The translations under genes and the position numbers were made by a program. The notes beneath the pieces were generated by a model that did not search any database, was not told the DNA's origin, and saw nothing but the letters and a program-made list of their open reading frames with translations. A stretch of DNA of 64,000 nucleotides from JAHBNG01 sp039028975. Lineage in GTDB: Bacteria; Chloroflexota; Anaerolineae; Caldilineales; Caldilineaceae. The DNA lies in contig JBCCHB010000063.1 of the NCBI GenBank assembly GCA_039028975.1, positions 24,671 through 88,670 on the forward strand, read 5' to 3'. Each line of letters opens with the position of its first letter. Position 1 is the first letter of the stretch. Positions 33,672-44,400 of this stretch are shown here, piece after piece.

Positions 33672-34298
33672 ATGGCATTAAACAACCTAACCAATTTATG
33701 GTTCCTTTCACAGAGACGACCATCGTTTTTCTTGTACTCAATTTGGGTTCTCTTTCTGGTGACAAGTTGTGTTCCGTTAGACCTATCGGAACCGACGTCG
33801 GGCACTGTGGTTCAAAATGAAGATGTCTCGATCTCGGTTGCGGTCGAGACGCCCAACGAAGCCCTGGTGCAACCACAGACCAGACCTATCACTATTGATG
33901 TAACCAGTCCCAAAGGCATGGGACGCGCCCAGATCCAATTCTCTGCGCACGATAAACAAGAGGAGATTCGTCTCCATTTTCAGCTTAAGGGACTGGAACG
34001 ATTGGTGGTTACGGCTGATACAACTACGGTTCTGGCATCCGTTTCAGCGATCGATCCGCTCTACATCTCACAAGAGCTAGTGAAACGCGGAACTGAATCA
34101 GCCTCAGCAAGTAGTGACGGTCAATCCATTTCTGACGCTCACCCTTTTTGGCTCACAATCGAGGCTGTCTCTGTAGCGAGCACAAATAGTGATACCGCAG
34201 CCCCGTTAGCAGACACCATCGTAGTAACCATTCCTCCTGCGCTTCTCACTGAGGCTACCGAACAGATAACAATTGAATGGCTTGACTTCTATCGGTAA
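33672..34298 (+). CDS. Putative lipoprotein of unknown function
   Basis: A 208-aa protein. A basic/hydrophobic N-terminus runs into the lipobox FLVTSC with Cys33, so it is predicted to be anchored on the outside of the membrane. The mature part is rich in Ser, Thr, Val and Glu, with beta-strand-like stretches (QPQTRPITIDVTSP, EIRLHFQLKGLERLVVTAD, DTIVVTIPPALL). It may be a single beta-sandwich. No family recognised. It could be co-transcribed with the MscS gene (267-bp gap with tandem repeats). Confidence 0.65.
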   Translation: MALNNLTNLWFLSQRRPSFFLYSIWVLFLVTSCVPLDLSEPTSGTVVQNEDVSISVAVETPNEALVQPQTRPITIDVTSPKGMGRAQIQFSAHDKQEEIRLHFQLKGLERLVVTADTTTVLASVSAIDPLYISQELVKRGTESASASSDGQSISDAHPFWLTIEAVSVASTNSDTAAPLADTIVVTIPPALLTEATEQITIEWLDFYR

Positions 34299-34631
34299 CA
34301 CACGTCAACGCAGTATAGAATCCGCGCGTCATTATCCACACAACAATTTCTACGTCTATCATTATTAGCGGATTGAGCGCGCTCAAAGTTATGTTCGGTT
34401 GCAGCAAAACTCATCCCCGTTTGAAATCTTTCATGGGATTATCCTTGGAAGACTGTGGAAACCGACAGTCGTCAAATCGGCTGCACTATAACCCGTTATT
34501 GCCATATTTTCTCACAATAATGATTCATAAATGGTTAAAAAAATATTGCGTAAAGAACGACGGATCTCAAGAGCGCAATGATATTAGAGTAGAGTCACAC
34601 TCAATCACATAACCCATAGAAAGGAATACAG
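34299..34631. other. Intergenic region with a decayed R2 repeat
   Basis: A 333-bp gap. The R2 copy lies at 34406-34490. The stretch just before the carboxypeptidase gene is AT-rich and ends in the ribosome binding site AAGGA at 34621-34625. Confidence 0.5.
34406..34490 (-). repeat. 85-bp palindromic repeat, family R2, decayed copy
   Basis: On the minus strand TATAGTGCAGCCGATTTGA stands for TATACTGCGGTCGCTTTGA of the better copies, and TTTCAAACGGGGATGAGTT for TTTCAAACGGAGCTGAGTA. The length is again 85 bp. It shares GACTGTGGAA with the GGTTGTGGAA of 21322-21406. Confidence 0.6.
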
Positions 34632-37600
34632 ATGATGCATCTTCAGATATCTTTCCCCAGCTATCTGAATTACCGCTACATAAGCTACCCATACAGTGGG
34701 TCTGTTCTTTTGTGCATACTTTTTTTTCTGCTGCTCTGTGGTATTCAGTGGCTTGATGTCTATGCTCAAGATGTTCCAACGGGTCAGGACAACCAAGATG
34801 ACCTAGTTGAAAGTAACCTGGAGATCTTTCTTCCCTTAATATTTTCTCCAGCAGAACAAGATTCCGACATTGCATCACCGCAACCTGTTCGTGAAGATTC
34901 GAGCATATGGGAAGATATAAGTCCAAGTGAAGGCGAAGCCCCACATCAGGATGAACCTGTTAGTGTGCCAGAAATCGTACGGATCTTTGTCAACTCACAA
35001 GAGCAGCTTACCCTCTTGGCTGAAGAACTAGATATCTGGGAGGAAGTGACCGATAGAAGCCGCCATACGGTTACGGCCCTGGTATCCCCAAAACAAAAAG
35101 CTGAGTTGTTAACCAATGGGTATCGAGTGGAGTCAGACCAAGAGCTGATGGAGCAATATGGTCGCACGCTGAACCTCTTTGGGCGCACCTTAGCCCATAC
35201 CCACTCCTCAGATGTAGGTGCTGCTGTGATTGTCGATATCAGTGAGATTCCCGGCTTTGCTTGCTTCCGCACTGTTGAAGAAACCTATGCGGATCTGTCT
35301 ACCTTGGCAGAATCCAACCCGAATCTGACATCCTGGGTCGATATCGGCGATTCTTGGAACAAAGTCACCTCTGGCAGCTCATCTGGCTATGACATCCAGG
35401 CGCTCGTGTTGACCAATCAATCTATTCCCGGTCCCAAACCGACGTTCATGCTCATCGCTGCGATCCACGCCAGAGAGTACACGACGGCCGAAGCCGCAAC
35501 CCGTTATGCGGAATATTTAGTCGACAATTATGGTCTGCATCCAGACGTGACTTGGTTGTTGGATTACCACGAAGTACATATTCTGCCCCAGACCAATCCC
35601 GATGGACGTAAGATTGCAGAAAGTGGCGAACTCTGGCGGAAGAATCGCAACCATAGTGATGGGTGTATGCATACGAACCAATACGGCGTCGATCTGAATC
35701 GCAACAGCAGCTTTAAATGGGGGCTGGAGAGTGGCTCCAGCAACAATGCTTGTAACCAGACCTACCGAGGGAGTTCAGCTGCATCTGAACCAGAAGTTCA
35801 AGCCATTCAGAATCATGCCCTCTCAATCTTTCCGGATAATCGAGGCCCCCTTGATTCGGAAGCTGTTCCCCATAATGCATCTGGTCTCTTTATCTCACTA
35901 CATAGCTATGGAGAGCTTGTCTTACCTGCTTGGGGCTGGACAGACACACCAGCGCCCAATAGTGATGCACTCTATACGCTAGGCCACAAATTCGGCTACT
36001 ATACTGATTACAAGGTCTGTTCATCTACCTCCTGCCTCTATTCTACCTCTGGTACAACCGACGACTGGACTTACGGAGAACTTGGGGTCCCTTCATATAC
36101 CTTTGAACTGGGGAACGCTTTCTTTCAAAGCTGCCCTACATTTGAACAGAAAATCTTTCCCGCTGTCCGAGATGCGCTTATCTATGCTGCCAAAGCGGCT
36201 CGTCAGCCCTACTTAGATCCGGCTGGCCCTGAAAGCGTCAATTTGTCTCTAAGTGCGAACCATGTTTCAGCGGGAACACCTGTCAATTTGAGCGCATTGG
36301 TGGATGATAGCCGCTACGCATCCAATGGTGGTGATAGGGAGGAATCGAGCCAGCGTATTGTAGCCGCTCGCTACAGCATCGATAAACCATCATGGTTTGG
36401 CGGAACACTTTGGCCGATGAGTGCAAGCGATGGTCTTTTCGATACGACCGCCGAGAATGTTCAGGCAACCTTAGACACCTCTTTATTGGCCCAGGGTCAA
36501 CACACCGTCTTTGTAGAGGGACAGGATGAAGCGGGGAATTGGGGCGTACCATCAGCCATCTTCCTCACGATTACTGACGCAAGTGCCCCTCAGCCGACAA
36601 TGGAAAGCACGCCTCTTCCGACTAGAAGTCATTCCGATACAGCCACGCCTTCCGCAACAGCGACTCCTATGTCCACACCTTTGCCAACTGAAGTACCTCA
36701 AGAAGGCCTCTGTACTATCTATAGGAGTACTGATGTTCCGCGGCAACTACCCAATGGGACAACAATAATTGAGTCGGTTCTGAGCGTTGCAGATGAAGGC
36801 TTGATCAGCGATCTAAATGTGAGCGTAGATATGCACCATAACTGGGTTGGCGATCTTATCATGACCCTTCAACATCAGGAGACAGGCACAACCGTAAACC
36901 TGCTGGAGAGACCGGGCAAGCCGGGTGAAATTTGGGGCTGTAATAGCGATCACATCGATGCCACGTTTGATGATCAAGCGACGGTCCTAGCAGAAGAAGA
37001 ATGCTCAGCAACTGTCCCCGCCATCGGTGGGGATGTTCGTCCCAACGAACCGCTGGAGCGCTTTAACGGCCAATCTGGGATGGGGACATGGCTCCTAACT
37101 GTACAAGATAACTATATATCCGCCGATAATGGCAGCGTGAATGCATGGCACCTGGAGATATGCAGAGCTAGCAGTCCCCCTCTAACCGAAACCCCTTCAC
37201 CGCCTCCAACGCTACAACCAACCTTGGAAAGTACCATTCCCCCCACAAGCTCTACCAGACAGACACCCACAGAGACACCCGCAATCCATCCAACGCCAAC
37301 GCCATTCCGGTCAACACCAACTCGCCTTCCATCAGCGACGCCTACTTATTCTCCTGCCCCAACTGCCACCCATTCGCCGACTCCCACCTATTCACCGTCC
37401 CCTACTCATTTGCCCTCCCCAACAACGACGTCCCCGCTATGTCGTACCTATCCCAGCAGCAACACACCCCTTGCTCTGGATCCTGGTGCATCGTCGGCCC
37501 TCTCATCTCTCACCATTCTTGAACTTATATCCATAGACACACTCAGGGTTCATGTAGACCTGTCCCACGAGTGGATTGGTGATGTGGGGATAACAATTGC

Positions 37601-37898
37601 CCACCAGGAGAGCGGCATCCGTGTCTCTCTACTCGACCAGCCGGGCCGACCTGAAAGCTTATGGGGCTGTAGTCGCAATGATCTGTTGGCAACCTTTGAT
37701 GATCAGGCCGAATTAGAGGCCGAGCAGCAGTGTGACGGCGGGCCAGCCATTCACGGAAATGTGACGCCAATTGAGCCATTGGACAGCTTTACGGGGCAGC
37801 CAGCAGCTGGAACTTGGCAGCTCTTGCTAAATGATGCGTATCCTTCTGCTGACGGCGGCGTCTTGAATAATTGGAGCCTGGAGGTTTGTAGCCAATAA
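34632..37898 (+). CDS. Secreted M14 zinc carboxypeptidase with two C-terminal P-domains
   Basis: A 1088-aa protein. The signal/TM segment is at residues 24-45 (VLLCILFFLLLCGIQWL). An early FLPLIF motif is at about 60-65. The M14 catalytic domain is at about 210-520, with zinc ligands H279-A-R-E282 and H424 (ISLHSYGE), substrate-binding GVDLNRNSSFKWG, and the catalytic Glu492 in YTFELGN. An Ig-like segment follows (about 540-650), then a first P-domain (about 694-847), a Pro/Thr/Ser linker (848-935) and a second P-domain (937-1088). P-domains usually accompany subtilisin-type proteases; two copies on an M14 enzyme are less usual. It should cleave C-terminal residues from peptides outside the cell. 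The start is supported by AAGGA at 34621. The next gene begins 38 bp after its stop. Confidence 0.9.
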   Translation: MMHLQISFPSYLNYRYISYPYSGSVLLCILFFLLLCGIQWLDVYAQDVPTGQDNQDDLVESNLEIFLPLIFSPAEQDSDIASPQPVREDSSIWEDISPSEGEAPHQDEPVSVPEIVRIFVNSQEQLTLLAEELDIWEEVTDRSRHTVTALVSPKQKAELLTNGYRVESDQELMEQYGRTLNLFGRTLAHTHSSDVGAAVIVDISEIPGFACFRTVEETYADLSTLAESNPNLTSWVDIGDSWNKVTSGSSSGYDIQALVLTNQSIPGPKPTFMLIAAIHAREYTTAEAATRYAEYLVDNYGLHPDVTWLLDYHEVHILPQTNPDGRKIAESGELWRKNRNHSDGCMHTNQYGVDLNRNSSFKWGLESGSSNNACNQTYRGSSAASEPEVQAIQNHALSIFPDNRGPLDSEAVPHNASGLFISLHSYGELVLPAWGWTDTPAPNSDALYTLGHKFGYYTDYKVCSSTSCLYSTSGTTDDWTYGELGVPSYTFELGNAFFQSCPTFEQKIFPAVRDALIYAAKAARQPYLDPAGPESVNLSLSANHVSAGTPVNLSALVDDSRYASNGGDREESSQRIVAARYSIDKPSWFGGTLWPMSASDGLFDTTAENVQATLDTSLLAQGQHTVFVEGQDEAGNWGVPSAIFLTITDASAPQPTMESTPLPTRSHSDTATPSATATPMSTPLPTEVPQEGLCTIYRSTDVPRQLPNGTTIIESVLSVADEGLISDLNVSVDMHHNWVGDLIMTLQHQETGTTVNLLERPGKPGEIWGCNSDHIDATFDDQATVLAEEECSATVPAIGGDVRPNEPLERFNGQSGMGTWLLTVQDNYISADNGSVNAWHLEICRASSPPLTETPSPPPTLQPTLESTIPPTSSTRQTPTETPAIHPTPTPFRSTPTRLPSATPTYSPAPTATHSPTPTYSPSPTHLPSPTTTSPLCRTYPSSNTPLALDPGASSALSSLTILELISIDTLRVHVDLSHEWIGDVGITIAHQESGIRVSLLDQPGRPESLWGCSRNDLLATFDDQAELEAEQQCDGGPAIHGNVTPIEPLDSFTGQPAAGTWQLLLNDAYPSADGGVLNNWSLEVCSQ

Positions 37899-37936
37899 AT
37901 CATCGTAAATCATTGTAATCGTAAGAGGAGCCAATT

Positions 37937-38206
37937 ATGTGTGACGCATGTGGGCTAAGTGTAGGATACGTAGGAATCTTTACCGTTGCAGGTGCCATTG
38001 CAGGCATTCTATTCACTGCCAGCTTGGGCTTCTTGCCAGCCTTGGCTGCGGGCCTAGTCGGCGCGTTTCTTGGGCTAGTTCTCGGGTTTGCCACATTGCC
38101 CGTCGCTGCCATTGCAGCTCTACTCGCCTTCATTGCTGGCTGCGTTGCAGCCTTTGTGGGCTTATGTTATGGCTCCTTTCTGGTTGCTCAATGGATTATG
38201 TTGTGA
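37937..38206 (+). CDS. Small hydrophobic membrane protein
   Basis: An 89-aa, strongly hydrophobic protein of two to three TMs, rich in Ala and Gly (GAIAGILFTASLGFLPALAA, LLAFIAGCVAAFVGLC), with Cys2-type residues at the N-terminus (MCDACG). AGAGGAG lies nine bases before the ATG, and codon use resembles the neighbours, so it is likely real. Function unknown. It follows the carboxypeptidase by 38 bp and may share its transcript. Confidence 0.7.
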   Translation: MCDACGLSVGYVGIFTVAGAIAGILFTASLGFLPALAAGLVGAFLGLVLGFATLPVAAIAALLAFIAGCVAAFVGLCYGSFLVAQWIML

Positions 38207-38342
38207 CGATTGGGGATTGGGGAGTGTGAGTATAAGCTCTTCGTCGATGCCAGAGGACGTGAATCGCCCTCTGTACTGGAAAGACGGCAAGATTTCCCAA
38301 GGTAAAGAGACCCGTCCGGTGCAGAGCCTTGTTCGCAGTTGC

Positions 38343-38795
38343 TTACGCGTTAACGACCCGCGTGCCTGCTAGGTAGTCATGAAGACATCGATGATCTTGG
38401 CCAAAAATGAACAATACGTTCACAAGACCAGCGAAGACGCCAATGTGTGAAATCATTCCTACGAGACCGAGAATGAGATAGCGCATAATAAATAGTTTGC
38501 TTAGGCTGGGGACGTTTCCACCGATACCAACTATCTTCGTTTGCATAGCAACTTTGCCGATGGTCTGCCCCCGTGTAAAAAGCAAATAGCCATTCAACAC
38601 CAGGAATACAACCCAGACGACAATGATGTAGATAATCTGTTCACCTACTGTCATCGCTTCCGCACTGAATATGCCCTGGAATATACCAGCGGCCAACATG
38701 ATAGGGCTGATAATGGCCCATTCAATCACACCGTCGATTAGTGCCCCAAACAATCGCTTCTGCCTACTCGCCAGATTCATCGTCGTTTCGTTCAT
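38343..38795 (-). CDS. RDD-family membrane protein
   Basis: A 150-aa protein with the RDD signature: Arg and Asp in the first TM region (RLFGALIDGVIEWA), GQTIGKVAMQTKIV after TM2, and the C-terminal LHDYLAGTRVV. About three TMs. RDD proteins are small integral membrane proteins; some have been linked to Na+/H+ exchange, most are uncharacterised. Stands alone, divergent from the SDR gene. Confidence 0.85.
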   Translation of the reverse strand: MNETTMNLASRQKRLFGALIDGVIEWAIISPIMLAAGIFQGIFSAEAMTVGEQIIYIIVVWVVFLVLNGYLLFTRGQTIGKVAMQTKIVGIGGNVPSLSKLFIMRYLILGLVGMISHIGVFAGLVNVLFIFGQDHRCLHDYLAGTRVVNA

Positions 38796-39121
38796 CTTGC
38801 CCTCGTTCTTTCTAAGAACATGGAATTGTGGGACGACGGTTTGAACCCATCGCCCTGAAATTAAATCGGCATAATAATATCCATAGACGCTACACTAATC
38901 AAAAAACTTTCTATCGGCACTGAAGTATGCCTGTCGAGTATTCAGATTTCTATTTGCTTGGCTGGAGAATTGACTGTTGATTCTTCTTGAGATATATTCA
39001 ACCGACTTACCTGCCCCCTATCGAATACAGTCCAAGCGGCTCATCTGGGAGCGCCAGTTTATTGTCGGACTTTTAGAGGAAACCGAGGATGTAGTCAGCA
39101 CGATTCAAGGAGGAAATATCG
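38796..39121. other. Divergent intergenic region RDD / SDR
   Basis: A 326-bp gap without repeats that I could match elsewhere. AAGGAGGAAA, six bases before the SDR start, is its ribosome binding site. Promoters were not resolved. Confidence 0.4.
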
Positions 39122-39877
39122 ATGAGTGAAAGTAGAAAAGTAGCTCTGGTTACAGGAGCGGGAAGTGGTATTGGCAAGGCGAGTGCATTGGCACTGCTTA
39201 AAGAGGGGTATTCAGTCGTTTTGGCAGGGCGACGGGTCGATGCACTTGAGGGAACGGCTCAAGAATCGGGTACCGGGGATGAGCATACGCTGGTTGTACA
39301 GACTGACGTTGGCGATCCCGAGTCAGTAAAGAATCTCTTTGCCAAGACCAAAGAACGTTACGGTCGGCTGGATCTGCTCTTCAACAATGCCGGGACGGGT
39401 ACCCGGGCTAATTTAGAAGATCTAGAATTCGAAGATTGGCAGCGAGTGGTTAGCGTCAATTTGACGGGCGTCTTTCTCTGCACCCAAGAGGCATTCAGGA
39501 TGATGAAGGATCAGGATCCGAGAGGCGGTCGCATTATCAATAATGGCTCCATTTCTGCCACCACCCCACGCCCAAATTCGGCCCCCTATACGGCCACCAA
39601 ACATGCCGTAACCGGTCTAACCAAGTCCACTTCCCTAGACGGTCGCAAATACGATATTGCTTGCGGCCAAATTGATGTGGGCAACGCCTTAACCGATATG
39701 GCCTCACGTATGGCAGATGGCGTTCCTCAGGCCAACGGCACAATTGCTGTAGAGCCACTAATGGATGTGCAGAATGTGGCCGATGCAGTGGTTCATATGG
39801 CCAGCCTGCCCCTGGATGCCAATATCCTCTTTCTAACCGTTATGGCCACCAAAATGCCCTTTGTCGGGCGAGGGTAG
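39122..39877 (+). CDS. Short-chain dehydrogenase/reductase (SDR)
   Basis: A 251-aa classical SDR. The NAD(P)-binding TGAGSGIGKA is at residues 11-20; Arg37 and Arg38 after beta-2 (AGRRVD) suggest NADP(H) preference. The N88-N-A-G91 motif, Ser143 and the Y156-x3-K160 catalytic pair (APYTATKHA) are all present. The substrate-binding loop is ordinary. The protein lacks the usual family ending, finishing PFVGRG. It may reduce a sugar or keto compound; substrate unknown. An MFS gene follows after an R4 repeat. Confidence 0.9.
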   Translation: MSESRKVALVTGAGSGIGKASALALLKEGYSVVLAGRRVDALEGTAQESGTGDEHTLVVQTDVGDPESVKNLFAKTKERYGRLDLLFNNAGTGTRANLEDLEFEDWQRVVSVNLTGVFLCTQEAFRMMKDQDPRGGRIINNGSISATTPRPNSAPYTATKHAVTGLTKSTSLDGRKYDIACGQIDVGNALTDMASRMADGVPQANGTIAVEPLMDVQNVADAVVHMASLPLDANILFLTVMATKMPFVGRG

Positions 39878-39888
39878 CATCGTACGGC

Positions 39889-40000
39889 CAATGTCATTGA
39901 GTTAAGCGGTTTCGCCTGCAACACACGGCGAGTGCTCTGACTGCAAAGTCGAAAATTCAGAACACCGGGCATCGCACTCTTCACCAACTTCATGACATTG
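39889..40000 (+). repeat. 112-bp inverted-repeat element, family R4, copy 2
   Basis: It starts CAATGTCATTGAGTTAAG and ends CCAACTTCATGACATTG, so the outer 9 bp (CAATGTCAT / ATGACATTG) are exact complements. It matches 16182-16294 in both arms. It lies 11 bp after the SDR stop and 37 bp before the MFS start. Confidence 0.72.
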
Positions 40001-40036
40001 TGGTACACGTAGCACGCTACAAAAGGTAGGTATTCA

Positions 40037-41275
40037 TTGTTCCGGCAACTCCGTCCCCCGACTGTTCGTACCTATGTGGAAAGTGACGATGTCGATAACG
40101 CCAGACGTGGTCTTTTCATCGCGAAGGTCTTCTTCTTCTGCTACTATGGTTCCATTGGCACGCTGGCTCCCTTCCTCAATGTATACCTGGAACAGATCGG
40201 TCTGAATGGCGTTCAGATCGGCTGGATCGGCAGCATCCCACCGCTGATTGCCCTCGTGGCTAATCCATTGTGGGGGACAATTTCGGATCGCTGGCAGATT
40301 CATCGGCTGGTGTTGGCGACCCTCACTTTTATGGGCGGCTTGGTTTCGCTGCTCTTTCTGACCTCTATCTCCTTTTGGGCCATTCTCCTCTTCACTGTAC
40401 TCATGACCTTTTTTCGTCGTCCTATTGGCTCCATTCTGGATGGTGCAGCAGTCGCCATTGTCAAACAGACAGGCGATACCTATGGTCGGCAGCGGCTGTG
40501 GGGCAGTTTGGGCTTTGTAACGGTCAGCTACGGGCTGGGCTGGATCCTGACCGGGCGTGATTTGACTTATGCGTTTTGGTTCCATGCCCTGCTCCTGGCG
40601 GGTGTCTGTACAGTTGTTAGTCTGCGGCTGCCCATTGCTGGTGGGAAAGAAAGAGTCAATATTCTAGCTGGGTTAAAGCAGTTGGGTAAAGAATCTACCT
40701 ATCGCTACTTTCTTGCTTCAGTTGCCCTGATTGGCATGGGGATGGCTGGCTACATTGGCTTTCTGAGCCTTTATATGATCGACCTGGGCGGCGGCGCGCA
40801 AGAGCTAGGTCTTTTGTGGGTAGCTGTCGGTATTATGGAAGTGCCGGTCATGTACTTTGGCGCTCGCCGCCTAGAGCGCTACAGCTACCAAACAGTGCTT
40901 CGCTTTAGTATGTTGGGCTTTATGCTAGGATGGCTGCTCATGGCCTTTGCTAACTCGCCCCTCTATCTCTGCCTCAATGTGCTGATCATCAGCTCATCCT
41001 ACGCCTGTTATTGGGTCTCCGTCGTCAACTATGCCAGCGAAAGCGCTCCAAAAGGATTAAGTGCTACAGCACAAGCCCTTATCGGGGCCGCACAGGGTGG
41101 TTTGGGTTGGAGCATTGGCTCGGTCGTGGCGGGATATCTGTGGGATGCGTCGGGCGGCACCGCTCTTTACCTATTCTCTGCAACGGCTGCTTTCGTCGCC
41201 GTGGTCAGCTTTTGGTGGGGGAATCGAGAATATTGTAATGGTAAGCCTGATGGTGGAGACATGGCCAACGGTTGA
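40037..41275 (+). CDS. MFS transporter, MFS_1-like
   Basis: A 412-aa, 12-TM transporter. After TM2 comes NPLWGTISDRWQIHRLVL, the motif A equivalent; the central loop follows near residues 195-215. The start is TTG at 40037 with GGTAGG upstream; no ATG precedes the first TM in a plausible position, so the start has moderate support. The FCYYGSIGTLAPFLNVYLEQ beginning resembles the nucleoside:H+ symporter-like MFS_1_like group. The end of the gene (LYLFSATAAFVAVVSFWWGN) is duplicated as a fragment at 53405-53482. A bidirectional terminator lies 86 bp downstream. Confidence 0.87.
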   Translation: MFRQLRPPTVRTYVESDDVDNARRGLFIAKVFFFCYYGSIGTLAPFLNVYLEQIGLNGVQIGWIGSIPPLIALVANPLWGTISDRWQIHRLVLATLTFMGGLVSLLFLTSISFWAILLFTVLMTFFRRPIGSILDGAAVAIVKQTGDTYGRQRLWGSLGFVTVSYGLGWILTGRDLTYAFWFHALLLAGVCTVVSLRLPIAGGKERVNILAGLKQLGKESTYRYFLASVALIGMGMAGYIGFLSLYMIDLGGGAQELGLLWVAVGIMEVPVMYFGARRLERYSYQTVLRFSMLGFMLGWLLMAFANSPLYLCLNVLIISSSYACYWVSVVNYASESAPKGLSATAQALIGAAQGGLGWSIGSVVAGYLWDASGGTALYLFSATAAFVAVVSFWWGNREYCNGKPDGGDMANG

Positions 41276-41361
41276 AACCGTCGTCTGCCATAGGAAGCAC
41301 GCTGAAGCCCATTCTCCCCCATCAGCTTGTTTAATACAGAAAATCGAAAAAATACTCAGTT

Positions 41362-41394
41362 AAAGCCCACTATTACAACAGTGGGCTTTTTTGG
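41362..41394. terminator. Rho-independent terminator, bidirectional
   Basis: A 10-bp stem AAAGCCCACT (41362-41371) / AGTGGGCTTT (41380-41389), 8-base loop, followed by TTTTGG on the plus side; A-rich on the other side. It separates the plus-strand MFS gene from the converging 1764-aa gene. Confidence 0.85.
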
Positions 41395-41418
41395 TGTTTC
41401 GTTTTTTCTTTATCGAAC

Positions 41419-44400
41419 TTACTCTGCTATCGCCCCAATTACTGGGAAGTAGAGCCAAGGCTCGACTTGTGTCGAATCCTCGTCTACAGAAAGGGTAGAG
41501 TTCGAAGAAGATTCCTTAAATTGCGTGAAAAGCGGGAGGTAGAGCATTGGGTTGCTTTGAGGCGCATACGCCGCATCAAACATGCTCGAATTCAGCGAGA
41601 ATCTTATGAGCGGCACTCGGGCTGCAGCCTGAACCCCATGCACCTCGTAGGCATACATGACGAAGTTTAAAGTCCATGGAACACCAGTAACGCCAACTTC
41701 AAAGGGATATGTGAGTTTCTCTCCTACTGTAAAGAGTTGATCCCCATTCGGTAGGTCCGCATTGGGGATGGGAAGTGTGTCACCCAAGCCGATTACGTCA
41801 CCATCTGGATTCCGCAGGAACGACTTATCTGCGGTGGTGATCTCGAAGTAGACATACTCGAGAGGGAGGCCGACCGTGTAAGTGAAGTTGAAGTTGATGT
41901 GTAGCGTTCCTAACGTGGCCCCATTGCGGGTATCAGTTGAGTCGTAGGCAAAGCTCTCTATACCCTGCTCCATTCGTTCCCAAACTGGGACGACAGTACG
42001 CTCATTGCTGAAGATACAGGTAACCTCTTCTCCAACCAGTTGCCCTGTTCCATCATCGACGCCCCCGAGCGTGATGGAGAGCGTTGCATCGGTTTGAACG
42101 TAGCTGCTGTTCACCAACGCTGCGCCATTGGGACCGGTACACGATGCATCCACCAACTCCCAGCCCGCAGGGACAATCTCAGATACCTCTACAGTGGAGT
42201 CAACGGGTACGTTCATCGTCAGGCTGTTAGCGACTGAATCGCCATCATCGACGTCGGCATCATCCAGTAGAAAGCCCTCATGTCCAGAGACGTCGCTGCT
42301 GAAGATAAAGTTCTTGCCATCGGCTGGGCTGGCCTGCTTGATGATGGTCAGTTGAGCTATCGGTTCCGGACGTAATGTATCCACGTCCCTAAAGATATTG
42401 TCCTCCGGGAATGGATCGACGCCAAAGATCCCATCGTCAATCGTTTCTACTGTATTGGTAATGGTTGTTTGACCCGGCAGAGGGCTATCGATTCGAATCG
42501 TCACCGTCCGCTTGACCTCTTGCCCGACAGGAAGTGACGGCACTTGCCAGACGACCTTACCGGCATCCATGGTTGGATTATCGCTTGCGGCGATGTAGGT
42601 TGCCCCGACGGGCAGCGTATCCGTAATCACCAGCCCGGTGAGATCGTGGATGCCTGCATTGAGAAGGGTGATCGTGTAGGTTGTGGCTACACCCACGTCA
42701 ACAACCGAGGTGTCGTTGCTCTTGTCGATTGCGTAGAGCGCCTTGGCCCGAGTGAATATGGTCTCTATACAGGTGTCAATTGCGGCCGAGAAGACCGGAC
42801 CAGGATTCTCTCTAAACTCAAGAATGTCGAAAACCTCTCCACCCACTGCATCGACAATACTATCGGGATTTGGTCCGAAATCTCGAGGTGACACTGCGTC
42901 TTCGTTACTGACGATCCCCACAAAGACGGCTTCTCGGCCCAACAAAGCGTTGATGGCATCTTCTTTGGTTGTTTCTGTGGTTGAGTTTGGACGAATATTC
43001 GGCGTTGCAGGCTCATCAGTGAACAAGATATTGCAAATGCCGACACCCTGCCGGATGTCCATCTGATCTGCCATGGCGCGCTCGATTGCATGAAATGCCG
43101 GTTCGATTGAACCCGAAGTCTCTAATTTGTCTAGACCGCCGCGCAGCAGATCAACATTCGACGTCAAGCGAGTGAGGATCTCGCCTCTGCCATCTGAGAA
43201 TCTTGCGGAACCGTACCCCACTAGACCAAAACGAGGTTGTAGTACCGAAGCAAATTGGACAACCATACGATCAACGGACTGCTTGACACGTTCGTGGTCA
43301 TCTCCCATGCTATCGCTTTCGTCAATCACAAAGACGATATCGCCGGGAATCAACTGCTTATAGACACGTCGCTCATCCACATCGTCTTCTGCGGGCAGAT
43401 AGAAGATATCTCCATCATACGAACTTGTGACGTTGACAATCTCTCCAGGAATGGCGTCAAATTGGGCTGTCGCAACACCAATTTCATCGGTTATTGCGCT
43501 AACGGTTTGTGTACCCTGTGATGTTTCTAAAGTGAGGTTGATGGTGTAGCCACTCATAGACTCGCCCAGATCGAAGAGATCCAATAGCCCCACTTTGACT
43601 TCGGCTTCACGGTCGGTAATGCTGCGGATATAGTAATTGAGCAGCAGAGTCGACCGTCTGTTGACAGTCACATTCGTTGTATCAATCTTCGTGCCACCGT
43701 CCTTATCCTCGACAGTCAGTTCTGCCGTATAGATCCCTGGCAAAGAGTAGGAATAGGGAACGCTGCTGGAGATGCTATCGCAAGGCTGGACGACGGTGCC
43801 GTTGCCATCGCCAAAGTCCCAAGTACACTTCAGGGTTAGCTGATCAACTGGGCTTGAATCTCCGGCAGCTGAGTCAATGGCCCACTCCTGGCCCCAAACG
43901 ATGACGGGGCTGTTCCTGATGACCCCAGTTGGAATTCGATTTTCAATGTCGATGGTCTTGACAGATGTGGCGGACAGATACTGGCTGTCCGTCGCCGTGA
44001 ACGTTACGCTATATTCGCCATTGTCAGGGAAACTCATGCTGGCTGGATTCTGGGTTTCGACATCGTTAACATGGGAGAAGTGCCAATCCCACCCTAAGAT
44101 TGGGAACGGACCGCTGCTCGACTGGTCGTTGAAGGTGATAGGCTGAGCCGTTCCACCTTCTAACGGCGGTACGGGTGACCAATCGAAATCTGCCTGCGGC
44201 GGCACAAGGACATGGTAGGGTGCCGTCCAGGAGTTGGCAATGCCCTGTGACGTGGTTGCGGTGAGCGTTACCATGTAGGTGCCGGGTGCAGCATAGGTGT
44301 GTTGCGGATGCTGCTCTGTAGAGTTTATTCCATCGCCAAAGTCCCAGAGCCAGGAGGTAATTTCACCCGAATCCGTGGTGGAGATGTCGAGGAACGACGC

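Noticed and set aside
40034..40585. Minus-strand coding frame opposite the MFS gene at 40037
   Set aside because: A compositional shadow of the hydrophobic MFS gene; low-complexity polar translation without a start site.
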